Of a stretch of DNA of 64,000 nt, positions 11,893-23,297 are shown piece after piece. Origin of the DNA: Candidula unifasciata (Eukaryota > Mollusca > Gastropoda > Stylommatophora > Geomitridae); the NCBI GenBank assembly GCA_905116865.2, contig CAJHNH020002690.1:1-64000 (forward strand). The letters run 5' to 3'. A program made the position numbers and the translations under genes. The notes beneath the pieces were generated by a model. It had not been told where the DNA came from. It worked only from the letters and a program-made list of their open reading frames with translations, and did not search any database. How positions within the stretch are numbered: the stretch's first letter is position 1; the number at the start of each line of letters is the position of its first letter.

Positions 11893-12300
11893 CTTCTTGT
11901 TCTTCTTCTTAGTGTTCATCATCTGTAAACTCTGGTGGAAAGATCGTGATTTCTCTGTGTGGGTTCCGGGACCCATTGGGGGAGTGGGGGGGGGGGGGGG
12001 GGGTATAAACCCACAAGCATGTCATAAAAGTCGACAAGTTTGGAGTGTTTCTTTCAGAGTCGCAGTGAATCTACCCATGAGGTAAGGAACCAGCAGTTTG
12101 AATGCAAAATACAAACAAGGCAGATCTGTCAAATGGTTGCGCACGCAAAATTAGAGTTCTGTTCATTCCAGGGTCGTCATTTAGGTGAAAAAAGAATAGA
12201 CCCATTTCCCATTTTTCCTAAACAAATGTATCACGGCCCAGCTGTAATTCACAACAAACATGCCAACTCCCTTTTTTGAGGGCGACCACATAAGAAGAAA
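11893..12300. repeat. family X chimera: reversed tail then forward head
   Basis: It starts with a reversed tail (CTTCTTGTTCTTCTTCTTAG, CATCTGTAAACTCTGGTGG) and switches at about 11955 to the forward head (GTGTGGGTTCCGGGACCCAT, GCATGTCATAAAAGTCGAC, GGTAAGGAACCAGCAGTTTG). It is then followed by a second forward head fragment (GAATAGACCCATTTCCC, ATCACGGCCCAGCTG). A poly(G) run lies at 11984-12003. Confidence 0.68.
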
Positions 12301-12654
12301 AAGGAACAAATCTATTTTAAAAAAGGCATGTCATGAATTGGTTGAGAGCCTATACTCCAGTGAGAAACAAAGTATACAAAACAGTAGGAAATAGAAGAAA
12401 CAATAATATTGTTGGTACTTTTGTTTTGACATATTGTATAGGGTGTTTTTATGGCAATGTTTAATACAGCATATGATTAAGTCATTCTGTTCCACAGGTT
12501 TGAAGACCAAAGTCGGATGGAGGCAGTAATTGTCCTAGAGGAATTTTGCAAAGAACTGTCAGCCATTGCATTTGTGAAACATCACGCTGCTGTCACTCGG
12601 TTTTAGATTCTTAGTGTCTGCACATGCAGACATTAACAAAAGATAACAAATTGA

Positions 12655-13060
12655 AATAGTAGAAATGAAGTGCTTACAACAAATCCTAAATGTACTAGAA
12701 GAGACAGGATCAGAAATGACGATATCGGGAAAAAAGTTTGGTTGGAGCCAGGGCTAAACTACATCAAAAGACAGCAACAGATTAAGTGGTCTGGACATGT
12801 ATCAAAGACTACCACAAGACAGTGCAGCACAGAGTCCAGTCACTCAGACATAACGAGCACAGAGTTAGAGGTTGACCACGCAAAGCGATGTATAGATGGA
12901 ATATCTGAGGCCATAAATTAAACCTAATACCAGCATCTATGTAGCACATACCAAGGCTTGCGCCCGATGCCTCCTCAAAACCTGATGCTGGAAGGCAGAA
13001 CAGGGCTAGAGAAGAAAGAAAAGTATCTGCGAGCATCAACTGGCTTTTTGTTGTTCTTGT
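12655..13060 (+). mobile_element. LINE reverse-transcriptase tail remnant
   Basis: RRDRIRNDDIGKKVWLEPGL followed by NYIKRQQQIKWSGHVSK matches the LINE C-terminal block with mutations. Downstream are stops and a decayed DR-W-like segment. Confidence 0.65.
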
Positions 13061-13249
13061 CTTACACCTATTCAAAAGATTAAGATTTATTTGATCGTAA
13101 CCAGTTCACTATCTTATAACACTTTGTACACTATCTTACTGACATGGCATTTGTTTAAATGTTTGCTGTTGTTTCTGAAGCATCAGCTTTCATAGATTGT
13201 TTCTATTAATAAGTTGTGGCATTTATACTAGAATCTTGAATATAAGTAA

Positions 13250-13264
13250 ATATATATGTATGTA

Positions 13265-13312
<48 letters not shown>

Positions 13313-13333
13313 TGTATATATGTGTATGTATCT

Positions 13334-13367
<34 letters not shown>

Positions 13368-13372
13368 TCATT
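13250..13372. repeat. (TG)n-(TA)n-(CA)n compound microsatellite
   Basis: TGTGTGTGTG, then TATATATATA, then CACACACACA, a near-palindromic order that could form a hairpin. Confidence 0.9.
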
Positions 13373-13394
13373 CTCCAATTAGTTCTCGTACAGT

Positions 13395-13894
13395 TTAACC
13401 TTTTTGCCCCAGGAAAAACACTAAAAAAAAATGTTTAAAAAAATGTTAAATCATGAACCCATTGAAATTCAAGAAAAACATCTGTAAAAACAACAAAATT
13501 TTCAAAATTATTGTTCACAATATTTAAAGATATATAAAAGGAGTAATCAGAAACACAGACAGGGTGAAACATTATTTGAAATACATCCTCTAGGGCCTTA
13601 AAAAACACATGTGTAGAGTGAATCATGCCATGACCCCTGTGACCTCTATCACTGAAGCTTCAGTGAAAATCTGACATCAGCTCAAAGGAAGGACCCCACT
13701 TCTTCCAATTCTGTTCTTAGTGTATTCATATCAAGACCTTTTAAACATGTGTGCAGGCACAGACTAAGTTAGTAGCATTAACTATGCGTCACATAAAAAA
13801 AGTCGCTATTGACAAATTTAAAAAGTGACATTTATGGTGAATTGGAAACAACCAAAAGTGTTGCTTTTTCAGCTTATTAGGGCCAGAGGGTTAA
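13395..13894. mobile_element. TTAA-flanked MITE (piggyBac-like), 500 bp
   Basis: The left end TTAACCTTTTTGCCCCAGG and right end AGGGCCAGAGGGTTAA form an imperfect inverted repeat bounded by TTAA. The interior is AT-rich and non-coding. Confidence 0.6.
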
Positions 13895-14049
13895 GCAAGT
13901 AAAGGATCCGTTTTCTTGTTTTGAGATGTATTTGGTATGTGCTGTCAGAGAGTAATTTGGTCACTGTCAGTCACACTTTTCAGAACATTTTCTAGTAACC
14001 ATTTTTAGACTGGGTTTCTGTAGAGATTATGTCAATTTCATAACATCAA

Positions 14050-14400
14050 CTCAGTGAGGATTCAAACCTGTGACAACTGGACTAATAGCGAGTGTGCTAG
14101 CTGCTGTACAAATGGCTGTGTACTTTCTTTTCCTTTCTTGTTGTTTTTTTCTCCTCCTCATTCCTCTTCTTCTTTCTCCTCCTCCACCTTTTCCTCCTCT
14201 TCAGCTTCAGAGCCTGAGACTCTTGGCTTCAAGCAGTATCTGTTGTCATTTCCCCGTAGCTTCAGAGAGTTGCATCATTCTTTGACATCCAGCTCCTTAA
14301 GGGTGAAAGATATACAGACGGTTACTGGCTGGCTTGGTGGTTAATACTTGACATGACAATGATCCAGGTTCAATCCTTAATCATTTTTTCCTGACCATAA
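14050..14400. repeat. two tRNA-like head fragments
   Basis: At 14057-14110 a reversed head is visible (GGATTCAAACCTGTGACAAC, ending GTGCTAGCTGCTGTAC). At 14330-14400 a forward head reads GGCTTGGTGGTTAATACTTG and ATCCAGGTTCAATCC. The space between them is pyrimidine-rich (CTCCTCCTCCACC). Both look like decayed SINE heads. Confidence 0.4.
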
Positions 14401-15349
14401 TTTAGCTTTATGTGACCAATTTCGTTGTTCTACATTTCCTTCCTCACCTCTGTTCTTACATCAGCTCTCTTTCTCAAATAGTTCCCAGAATATTCTTATA
14501 ATTCTAGAACTTATTTTTTTCTGAATACAAGTGGCCCACAGAATGATATGTGGCACTTGGAACGGTTAAAATATTTTAGTTTTCAAGACAAGAAGCTGTT
14601 TACTAGTCAGTCTTCCCTGATATTCAGATCTTTTAGGATGTCAGAGTATTTCTTTTCTTCTAGGTCCATTGGTATTCTCTGAATCTTTCTATAGCATCTC
14701 AGTTCAAAAACCACTGTTTTCTTTCTTAATGACAGTGAGATAGTGCATGACTGTCATCTGTTGTTTGCTACAGCAAAGTTGCATGCTTTCAAAATGTTGA
14801 CTTTGATTTCCTTGCTGATGCTTAGCCATAGACTTGAATTTGGTAATGTTGATTCACATTAATGTATGGCATATATTATTTCTTTGTTATATTTTTTAAT
14901 AATAATGATGTGGATTTTGTTATGATTTTAATGTTCGCTTTAGGTTTTGTTGATGTTTTCCAGATCTGTACTTCTCAGCTACTTTTGTGACATTCTAGTC
15001 ACTGTGATGATGATGATGCGTTAAATTATGTTTATATATTTTAACATATCTCTTACCGAAATTATATTGTATTATAGTTTTATGTTTTGTATGTTTCATT
15101 TTGTGATAATGAAATCATAGTTTTGAAAATTCAACTTGCTAAAGTTCAGACAATTAACCTTTCAGAATGTAAAATACCTTTATGGGCCATGTTTGGAGTT
15201 TACTTAAAGCAATTAATTGGTTATCATTTATGTTGAAAAATACATTTGTATGTTCATAAAGTATTCTTGTTCTTCAGATAATTAAAACAGATACACTATT
15301 CAGGGGACACCCCCCCTCATCTCACCCTTCTTATTTTTAATTGTCCATA

Positions 15350-15870
15350 TCAACAACCTAGCGCATCAGTCCAGCCAGTTCGTGCTGTGTCCTCCAATTG
15401 AGCAGGTGTTTCAGTGTCTTCATACCCAGCAGAAGTTGACTGGCAAACTTTCTTTGCCCTGCAACCGGTTTCCGCATCTTTGTCCCCATTTAATACCCAT
15501 TTTCAACAGGCATTTCATCTCTGATTCCTTTTTCTGAGCATCTCTAAAACACAACACATGTCTCTACTGTCCATACATTGTTTTCCCCTTCACTAACCAC
15601 TACAAACATGGCCAGTCTGTCGGCTGTTTCTTTTCTGTTTACCCCAATGTGTCCTGATGTGTACAGCCAAGAAAGTTTCTTGAAGCGGGACTTCTGGATG
15701 CTGTCAACCCATTCTGGTCAGAGTTTGCCATTCTGATTCTTCCTAAACATGCTAAATGAATAGGTCACTATTAATGCAGGAGTTGCTTTCTGTTCTGCCA
15801 GCTATGACAGCTGTTATCTTTCTTGCCATGCTAGAAGTAGTTGAACCGTACGCCAGACTTTTCTCATTCA
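15350..15870 (-). mobile_element. LINE RNase H remnant
   Basis: The minus strand encodes SIQKSRFKKLSWLYTSGHIG followed by VNRKETADRLAMFVVV, an RNase H end (SGHIGV…E-ADRLA) that lost the Gly-Asn of GNE. Both flanking sides have stops. Confidence 0.65.
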
Positions 15871-16024
15871 CCTGCGCTTGTATATGTCCATGCAGATGTC
15901 AGCCAGTGAATCACTGAGCCATCAATGAGCCCTCTTTACAACATATACAAATCCTAGCTGACACAAAGAAACAAATTCAAAGCATATTCATTCTCATCCA
16001 CTGTTACCAGTGCCAGACATGGTC

Positions 16025-16270
16025 ACATAAAAGCATTCAGTTGAGATTGCTTCTTGATTTGCTTAAAAAAGTTAAAGTCTAGAAGATCGCTCTCTCCACA
16101 TAATGCAAAGCTGCCTGCCGAAAACGTAGCATAAAGCATAAACACATAAACTCTGGTGTTGATATCTAAGGGTCTCTGTAAAAACCCGCCCATCAACTGA
16201 ATGTCGCAGCCCTGAAACGAACCCAGGATCCTCAGAGCATGAAGCAAACAGATTGACCACTTCAACATGG
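16025..16270 (-). repeat. tRNA-like repeat fragment
   Basis: On the minus strand the right end reads GTCTCCATGTTGAAGTGGTC, AATCTGTTTGCTTCATGCTC and GGATCCTGGGTTCGTTTCAG, resembling a tRNA-derived head with a B box (GGGTTCGTTTC). The frames across it have no protein resemblance I recognise. Confidence 0.4.
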
Positions 16271-16469
16271 AGACCTCCCTTCTTAATAAATGAATGATGA
16301 GTACGGTGTATGCACTATCCTAAAAGAATTGCCCATTGCATGATATACTCAGTAAGGGACAACAAACAAACTAAGGGTACACCAGACTAGTATGCAAGCT
16401 CACAAACATCTCCCAAGCAAACAAAAACATACATTCTCTCATAACATAATATGTTTCTAATATTCTTGT

Positions 16470-16665
16470 CACCCTAGCTTCACAAATTTTTACATTATCA
16501 CCCAAGCCTCACAAATGTTTACATTGTCATCCAGACTTCACAAATGTTTACATTGTCACACATTGTCACCCAAGTTTCACAAATGTTTGCATTGTCACCC
16601 AGACTTCACAAATGTTAACAGTATCATCCAGAGTAAACATATGTTTACCTTGTCACTGAAGCTTC
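16470..16665. repeat. 29-30-bp tandem repeat, about 6 units
   Basis: The unit is CTTCACAAATGTTTACATTG TCATCCAGA with small changes. Confidence 0.85.
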
Positions 16666-17029
16666 ATGCATGTTGCTGCCATAATGTTGAAGATTACTAC
16701 AACTAAGTAATTAATTTGTGATTTGACGAGAACAGTCAATGTATACAACTTGTCTTTATGATCAGTATTATCAGTTAACATGCCACCAGTATTTGGGCTT
16801 CTGTGCTTCCGTATGTAGTCTTCAAGCTGTTTATGCATAATTTTAAAAATGTATTTTGTGGTTTACCACTGATGTGCCTCTATGTTAACCTTTGTATTAT
16901 TTGCACAGTTTCCCTAAACTTGTCACTTACTCTCCTCTGTAAGACTTCCATTAAGTGAATGTGTATTTGGGTTTTTAAATGTTAATAATTTCAATGGTTA
17001 AACATAGCTAATGCTTTTTTTTTTTTTCA

Positions 17030-17965
17030 AAGTTAGTTGTGTATTCTTAACAGGGCAGTACACAACCAACCCCAGCATTTTTTTGACTTTTTTGGTTTAA
17101 CGTCAGTTTTACGTTCAGTAGTTTGCCATTGATTACTGAACAGTCGGCTCTCAATACCCCGTCAAAGGCCCAAAATATTGTCATCTTCACAGATTCAATG
17201 TCTGCCCTTCAAGCTCTGGAGGGCAGTAAGCGCTGCAGAACTGACATAGCCAAGATAATCCTGGATGCTGATCAGCTTATTACCTCATACAACATCAGAA
17301 TAGTGATGCAGTGGATTCCAGGCCACTCCGGCACACTAGGTAATGACAGAGCTGACAAATTGGCAAAGAAAGGAGCAACACAAGAGAAACCACCTACAGT
17401 GACAACCCTACAGACAGCAAAAACACTTATAAGAGCTACAAACAAAGAGACTTGGTTGAACAGATGGGCCATGGGAGACACTGGAAGAGAGGTTTATAGA
17501 CACATGGCTAGCCCTGATCCTAATGACAGCATTAACCATCGAACAAGAAGGTACCAGGCCACCATCTTTAGACTTAGAAGGCAACATACTCCACTCAATG
17601 GACATCTAAACAGAATACAGTCACAACACTCCCCTGAGTGCCAGCTATGTAACTACCCATACGAAACTGTTGAAAACCATCTCTTTGAGTGTCCAAAACT
17701 CAGCGAGACTAGAAGAATGCTACTCCCTCTGAGACCAGACAAGTGGAACACCTTGTACGGAGGAAAAGAACAGCTTGTGAAAACATGCAAATTCCACTAC
17801 ATGGCATTGGGCCAAAGGGCGAAAGCTCATGCGCCGCTGGATCGATAACAACAACAACAACTCAATACCCCTGTCATAGTCAGCAGAAAGTGCTCTGCCA
17901 AGAGCCTAGAGCTGGAGTTGAACCAGTACCTCAGAATTATGAAGCGCATTCGCCACCCTTAGCCA
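17030..17965 (-). repeat. SINE family V copy split by a young LINE
   Basis: The left part has GGGCAGTACACAACCAACCC, AGTAGTTTGCCATTGATTAC and CAGTCGGCTCTCAATACCCC. After the LINE (17161-17860) the SINE resumes with the duplicated CTCAATACCCC and continues through GAGCTGGAGTTGAACC to the reversed head. Confidence 0.8.
17161..17860 (+). mobile_element. young 5'-truncated LINE (I/Nimb-like), RNase H and C-terminal zinc motif
   Basis: A 700-bp insertion flanked by an exact 11-bp duplication, CTCAATACCCC (17150-17160 and 17861-17871). One open frame runs to 17848. It encodes VIFTDSMSALQAL, then WIPGHSGTLGNDRADKLAKK (RNase H catalytic Asp and the conserved His), and a C-terminal CQLCNYPYETVENHLFEC zinc-knuckle-like motif. 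The stop codon TAA is fused to the (CAA)n tail, so there is almost no 3' UTR. It inserted into a minus-strand SINE V. The first dozen codons of the open frame belong to the SINE, not to the LINE. Confidence 0.9.
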
Positions 17966-18024
17966 CAGATGCTGGCGAGTTATTATCACAGTGAATAATT
18001 GTTTAAATCCCCACTAATTACTGC

Positions 18025-18195
18025 AGTTATGAGGGCTGATAGACTGTATTGGTTGGGGCATATCAAGAGAATGGCAGATAACACAGAGATACACATAGAA
18101 AAAAAAAAGATCAGTCATAACAATGAATGGAGGTAGGTGAAATCTGCAGCAGTGAACATCAAGGACTCAGAATGCTAAAGAAGAAGAAGAATGGG
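18025..18195 (+). mobile_element. LINE tail with (AAG)n 3' end
   Basis: RADRLYWLGHIKRMADNTEI matches the (R)L-WLGHV-RM-D block. The insert ends GAATGCTAAAGAAGAAGAAG, a GAA-type tail. Confidence 0.68.
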
Positions 18196-18979
18196 TCATC
18201 ATGAGGCATGAGTTGTAATCCCCTTATTTGAGATGGAACTTTTTGTTTATCAGAGGTAAAATAAAAGTGACTACTTGGGCAAGAGACTTTTATTTCTCAG
18301 ATGGAAAATGCACTTTGATCAGTCACATGAAATGTGTGTGCTGTAATGATATTTTAAAATGAGTAGTTTAGGTAATTTTGTAGAAGTTTTGCTTTTACAA
18401 TTAATAATATAGATTCAGATAATGTCATCATATTATTGTTTTAAAATGAGTAGTGTGAATTTTAGATGGTTTTATCCAAGCTGCTTATGTGCGTGTGTGT
18501 GTGTTTTATCTGGTTAGTTTTTAGCTTATTTGTCGAGTTGTGTAAAAATATATTTATAGGAAAGGAAACAGTTAATGAAGCTGAAATATAACTGACAGTA
18601 CAGAAAAGTATGACATTTTTGCATTTTTATGTCTTTAACACTTCAAGGCCAGGATGTGTGTGTTTGTGGGTGATATTCCAAAGGGATTAACTACTGTTGA
18701 CTTGTGTGTGTTCAACTTTGCCCTGGCTATTAGCTTTCAGTTGTTTCCCTGCCAGGCAGATTTTTGTTTAGTGTCTTTGCATCAAGACTGTAATTTACCC
18801 ACACACACACACAAATTGAAAACTTAGTTGTCAGTCGAGACTAAAATGGGCACCAAGAGGAAGTGAAGGTGGCCATAGGATGTTAATGAGATAGCTTGTC
18901 AAGGGCCATTGGTCTATACAAGTAAGGGTTTAGCACCATATACCCAATACCAAAGGCCAGGAAAAGATATTTTTATATC
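18196..18979. other. no recognised feature
   Basis: AT-rich sequence with short (GTGTGT) and (CA)n runs (18490-18506, 18800-18812). Confidence 0.55.
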
Positions 18980-19275
18980 ATCATCATCATCATCAAGTTC
19001 CTTGCCGACTGGTGTGAGTGATCATGCCTCTCCAGAATCTGCAACTGCATGTATCAGTTCGTGGGTTCACACCCCTCCATGCCATGACAAAAGGCTGTCA
19101 AGAATCTTCTCACGCGCTGTCTTCCTCTGTCTCTTTTTTCACAAGATCTTTCCAGTGGTCACAACATGTTCCATTTTCCCTCTTCTTATACTGGCTGTCT
19201 CTTTCTGATATTTGTGATAAGTTGTCTTCGAGCACCTGCCTCTTTCAAAACATCTGGGTTACTCTTCTTAGCTGT
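18980..19275 (-). mobile_element. LINE tail, same family as 6060-6690
   Basis: Plus text CATCATCATCATCATC (tail), TTGCCGACTGGTGTGAGTGA, CCAGTGGTCACAACATGTTC and GATAAGTTGTCTTCGAGCAC matches 6060-6370 block for block. Only the 3' end of the element is present. Confidence 0.75.
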
Positions 19276-19359
19276 CCAAGGAAATCTGTTTTTGTATACA
19301 TATTGAATATATCTTTAATTACTATTGGTGATAGCACTAAAAGACCATTTTCCTCACCT

Positions 19360-19558
19360 TCAGTGCTAGAACTATATTTTATTATTGGCACTAGAGCTAT
19401 AATGTGGTCACCATCATGCCAGCCACCTTTGCTTCCCAGGAAGTTACCTGGAACCACTTTGATACTGGGTCGATCTGGGAGCCAAGGTAATTTAAAACAA
19501 TGTCTGGTACTGTCTGGTCATGAACCCATGTCTAGCCGCTACACCAGGGCGGCTCCCT
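19360..19558 (-). repeat. SINE family Y copy
   Basis: Reverse-strand copy with ATCATGCCAGCCACCTTTGC, GGTCGATCTGGGAGCC, and at the right CGCTACACCAGGGCGGCTCC, the reversed tRNA-like head. It overlaps several spurious short reading frames. Confidence 0.75.
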
Positions 19559-20326
19559 AGTGATATCCATGAAGTTTTAAAAATCATTAAAAAATTAGCC
19601 CGGGTACTTGAACATACAAAATCACAATTGGTCTTTTTGGGTTAATTTAGGTATAAATATAAGAAAGAAGCACACATCTCTTTATTCAAATCATATTTTG
19701 AGAAGAGAAAACCTGGAACATACTGTGACAGTTGAAAAGATGCATGAAAAGAAATAGAGGACAATGGGGAAAAGAGTCTTGACAGATTTTCGTCATGTCA
19801 TGTGAGGATTTTAGCACAATAATTAACACATTCTATGTAAAGACAGCAAAATGTAGACAAGCATAATCTCACTGCTAGTTTATTGATGATAAATAACTAG
19901 TTAGTAATAATCTACACAATATTAACTGTTTTCATCGCTGGTAATGTTATTGTAAAATGAAATGATATTTCACTGTATCATAACTTTGTTCTGTTTTTTA
20001 GAGTTGCAATGTTTAATAATATGTATTTCCCTTATCGTTTTGTTCTTAGTTATATACACTCTCTGTGTATGTACATTTGTAAATTACTGTTGTATTTAAC
20101 CATACAGATATGGTAATGTTTTATGTATTTTGAAAACATTGACTTATTTTTAAACAACATAGACTTTTTGAAGCCACTGACTTTGCTTCATAGTCAGTCA
20201 CTATCCTGAGAATATATTAATATCGAGAGGGCTCCAAATGAAAACCTTAAAACTGTGAAAGAAATGACAACAACCATGCCATTGTTTTGTAGCCTGTCAG
20301 TATTGTTGTTAAGGATGTCAAGAGTG

Positions 20327-20472
20327 TTAACTCTTTGAGTCCCAGGGGGTTTAACGTCACAGGCCCAGGGAGTAGTAAAGAGAGTCATAAAATCGGCGCA
20401 TCATGCGTTCATTGGACTTCTAGGTAGGAACATATGAACGTATGATGCGTTCCTTGGGACTCAAAGAGTTAA
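20327..20472. mobile_element. TTAA-flanked MITE, 146 bp, best copy
   Basis: Ends are TTAACTCTTTGAGTCCCA and TGGGACTCAAAGAGTTAA when read across (the right end has TTGGGACTC). The interior has a second inverted pair (CATCATGCGTTCATTGG and ATGAACGTATGATG), so the strand could fold into a long hairpin. Related copies are at 31438-31586 and 58066-58250. Confidence 0.82.
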
Positions 20473-20819
20473 GCACATAACAACGCAGACAAACATGGTT
20501 ACATCATACTAACAGTTTAAAGATGATCACCCCACTTTTGACGTGCATCAGAGAGGGGTGGTGTTCTGCCATCCATTGTTGTTTTTATTAGTGAAGGGGT
20601 GAAACCTGTCCAAATTCGGCAGTGAATGAAAGTCCAGTATAGTGATGCACACCCACTGTAATTTCTGTCACACTTTTAAAGTTTTAATTTGAAGCTCTCT
20701 CCTAATTGTCTTTTACTGCCTTTAGTTAAACATTTGTTTAGGTTGGAGTTGTGTGGCGTCCGAGGAGGTTAGAATGATTGCTTTTATTCCCTAGATCACG
20801 TTAAAAATCATCTAATAAG

Positions 20820-21610
20820 ATAAATGTTTTTTTTTTTGACTGAGTACTCTACCTTGCTTGAGACTTTTGCATCAGCTTTACTGTTTCTTTATTTTATATC
20901 AGTGTTTAGTTTTTCTGTACCATTAAACACTCTCATGACTTGACTTGACTTGACTTGACTTGACAGTAATTTGTCATGCCTGTTTTTTTTTTTTTTTTTG
21001 ATTGAATACAATGATTGAGAATTTAGAATCAGCTATATAATGTTTGTTTATTATGTCATCAAGGTTTTTTTTTTGTTGTTGTCAGTTTACACTGAAAACT
21101 TGTCTTCTTTAAAATAAGCTTTTGTAAAATCTGCCTTTTTGAACTAAAAACTTTACCCTGATTGAGAATTTTGTATCGGCTATAACATGTTTCATTATTT
21201 TGTATTAATGTTTAGTTATTTTCTGTCAGTTAACATTAAAAAAACTGTATAGAATAAACATTTGTAAAATCTGTGTTTTTTAGACCGTTTACCTTGAATG
21301 GAAATTTTGAATCAGCTATATCATGCTTCTTTACTTTGTCATCAAGTTTAATTTCTGTATATTTTTTCTACTTCACATTTAAAAGTGTCTCCTCAATAAT
21401 AAGCATTTGTAATTTCTGCTTGTTTGAACTTTAACATGAGAAATGACATTTCTCTGATAAATGTATACAGCTGTCCCATTATGTTTATTTTGTCATCAAA
21501 CATTTCTCTGATAAATGTATACAGCTGTCCCATTATGTTTATTTTTTCATAAAGTTTAGGTTATTTTGCCTCAGTCTACATTGAAATCTGTATCATGTAC
21601 AATAAAGATT
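20820..21610. repeat. diverged tandem repeat, unit about 137 bp, 5-6 units
   Basis: Recurring blocks are GAATTTTGAATCAGCTATAT, ATGTTTCTTTATTTTGTCAT, GTCAGTTTACATTGAAAACT and AAGCATTTGTAAAATCTGCC. One 60-bp segment (CATTTCTCTGATAAATGTAT…) is duplicated exactly at about 21448 and 21499. (TGACT)5 lies at 20940-20964. Confidence 0.75.
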
Positions 21611-21734
21611 TGCCAATGTATCACATCATGTGGACTTGCAGTCTTTTTACTATTATTGTTTTGTTATAAATCAGTTGTACTGGTTGGTTGCTTGCTTCCT
21701 TGGGAATCCTATAAAAGGTTTGTAAGTTTCAACT

Positions 21735-21960
21735 CTGACGTCTCCCCTTGTGGGTTTTGAGGGTCCCATTTTAGGAGATGAATGGGGGGATAGACCCACT
21801 GCTCCCTAATGTGCATGTTGTAAAATGCGAGTAATCAGGAGTTTTCTTAAATCAGATGTGTTGGGCCAAAAGGCAAAATATCACAGCCTAGCTATAAGCC
21901 ACAGCACAGTGTGAGAACCACCCTAATAAGGACAAATGCAAAAAAAGATAAATCTCAAGT
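21735..21960 (+). repeat. family X variant (subfamily 2)
   Basis: It shares the family X head (TTGTGGGTTTTGAGGGTCCC, GGATAGACCCACTGCTCCC). It then has a different 3' half: ATGTGTTGGGCCAAAAGGCA, ATCACAGCCTAGCTATAAGC and GAGAACCACCCTAATAAG. The same 3' half is seen at 44985-45035 and 50670-50750. Confidence 0.72.
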
Positions 21961-21981
21961 CTGGTGGATTATGTTGAATGT

Positions 21982-22580
21982 CTGAGCTCAGAGAATACAG
22001 GTGTAGCTCAGAGAATGCAGTTGTAACTCAGATAATGCAGGTGTAGCTCAGAGAATACATGTGTAGCTCAGAGAATACAAGTGTAGCTCAAAGAATACAA
22101 GTGTAGCTCAGAGAATACAAGTGTAGCTCAGAGAATACAAGTGTAGCTCAGAGAATACAAGTGTAGCTCAAAGAATACAAGTGTAGCTCAAAGAATACAA
22201 GTGTAGCTCAAAGAATACATGTGTAGCTCAGAGAATACAAGTGTAGCTCAAAGAATAAACTTGTAGCTCAGAGAATACTTGTGTAGCTGAAAGAATACAT
22301 GTGTAGCTCAGAGAATACAAGTGTAGCTCAAAGAATACATATGTAGCTCAGAGAATACAAGTGTAGCTCAAAGAATACATGTGTAGCTCAGAGAATACAA
22401 GTGTAGCTCAAAGAATACTTGTGTAGCTCAGAGAATACATGTGTAGCTCAGAGACTACATGTGTAGCTCAAAGAATAAACTTGTAGCTCAGAGAATACAG
22501 GTGTAGCTCAGAGACTATAGGTGTAGCTCAGAGAATGCATATGTAGCTAAGAGAATGCATGTGTAGCTCAGAGAATATCC
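21982..22580. repeat. 20-bp satellite, about 30 units
   Basis: The unit is GTGTAGCTCAGAGAATACAA with G/A changes at positions 11 and 20; the 20-bp register is kept throughout. It lies between a family X variant and a family X fragment. Confidence 0.95.
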
Positions 22581-22889
22581 TGCAATCCTATATTGAGACT
22601 TTTCTTCTGATTCAGTACTGAATTGGCCAGTCAGGTGTTGTTTCAGCAGGTTGCTGCACTGGTTCTCTGTGCCCTGTTTCTTGTACTATTTGTATACTCT
22701 CTGGGACTGCTGTTCGCCCATCTCTTGATACTGTCCTCCCACTTGTATTACTGTCTACTTCTTGCTAGCTTGCCTTTAACTTCCCCTGTCAGTACTGAAA
22801 AATCATCTACATGGAGGCTACCTAGCAGTCGTTTCCCTATCCTAGCTCAGAAACTATTGAGGTGTGCAGGATTAGTACTTCTTGCTCTT

Positions 22890-23035
22890 TTATTTCTTTG
22901 CATTCACAGGCATCCACTTGTGGACTTTAGTCTTGTCCCAGAACATAAGTTTTTCTTGCACATCCGTTTTGCTGATCTGGCTTATTTGTTTGCCTCTCAG
23001 GCAGAAAGAACTTCCTAATTGGTTAATTCTCACAA
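22890..23035 (-). repeat. family X fragment
   Basis: A reverse fragment: TTGTCCCAGAACATAAGTTT, CGTTTTGCTGATCTGGCTTA and TTTGCCTCTCAGGCAGAAAG match the middle of family X. It underlies the 3' part of a 131-codon frame at 22623-23018, which I do not regard as a gene. Confidence 0.65.
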
Positions 23036-23074
23036 AATGCTTGTTAGGGGGCAGAAGGTCTATCCTGATGTTGA

Positions 23075-23295
23075 TTCATTTCATTGAACATCAGAGAAAT
23101 GGTTTGGTCATCTGGTCAGAATAGAACAGAATCAGCCAGCGGCTAGTAAATACTACATGAGAAAAGCAGGCTACAAGGCAAGAGGCTGACCAAGAAAGAA
23201 ATGGGTGGCGGCAGTAAAAGAGACACTACAGAAGCAGATAAACAGTCTGGGTTTAAAAAAATTATGGCACAAGGGAAGCCATAAATTGTCTAAAG
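23075..23295 (+). mobile_element. LINE tail remnant (WFGHLVR type)
   Basis: EKWFGHLVRIEQNQPAA, KARGRPRKKWVAAVKET and QINSLGLKKLWHKG can be read with one or two frame changes. They match the GHL-R…ARGRP-K-W block. Confidence 0.7.
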
Positions 23296-23297
23296 AT

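Noticed and set aside
21982..22580. A regular array that could be taken for CRISPR
   Set aside because: It is a head-to-tail 20-bp satellite with no unique spacers, in a eukaryotic genome; the same applies to the 47- and 55-bp arrays.
22623..23018. A 131-codon hydrophobic frame as a small membrane protein
   Set aside because: It lacks an ATG at its start, follows a satellite, and its last third is the reverse of family X.
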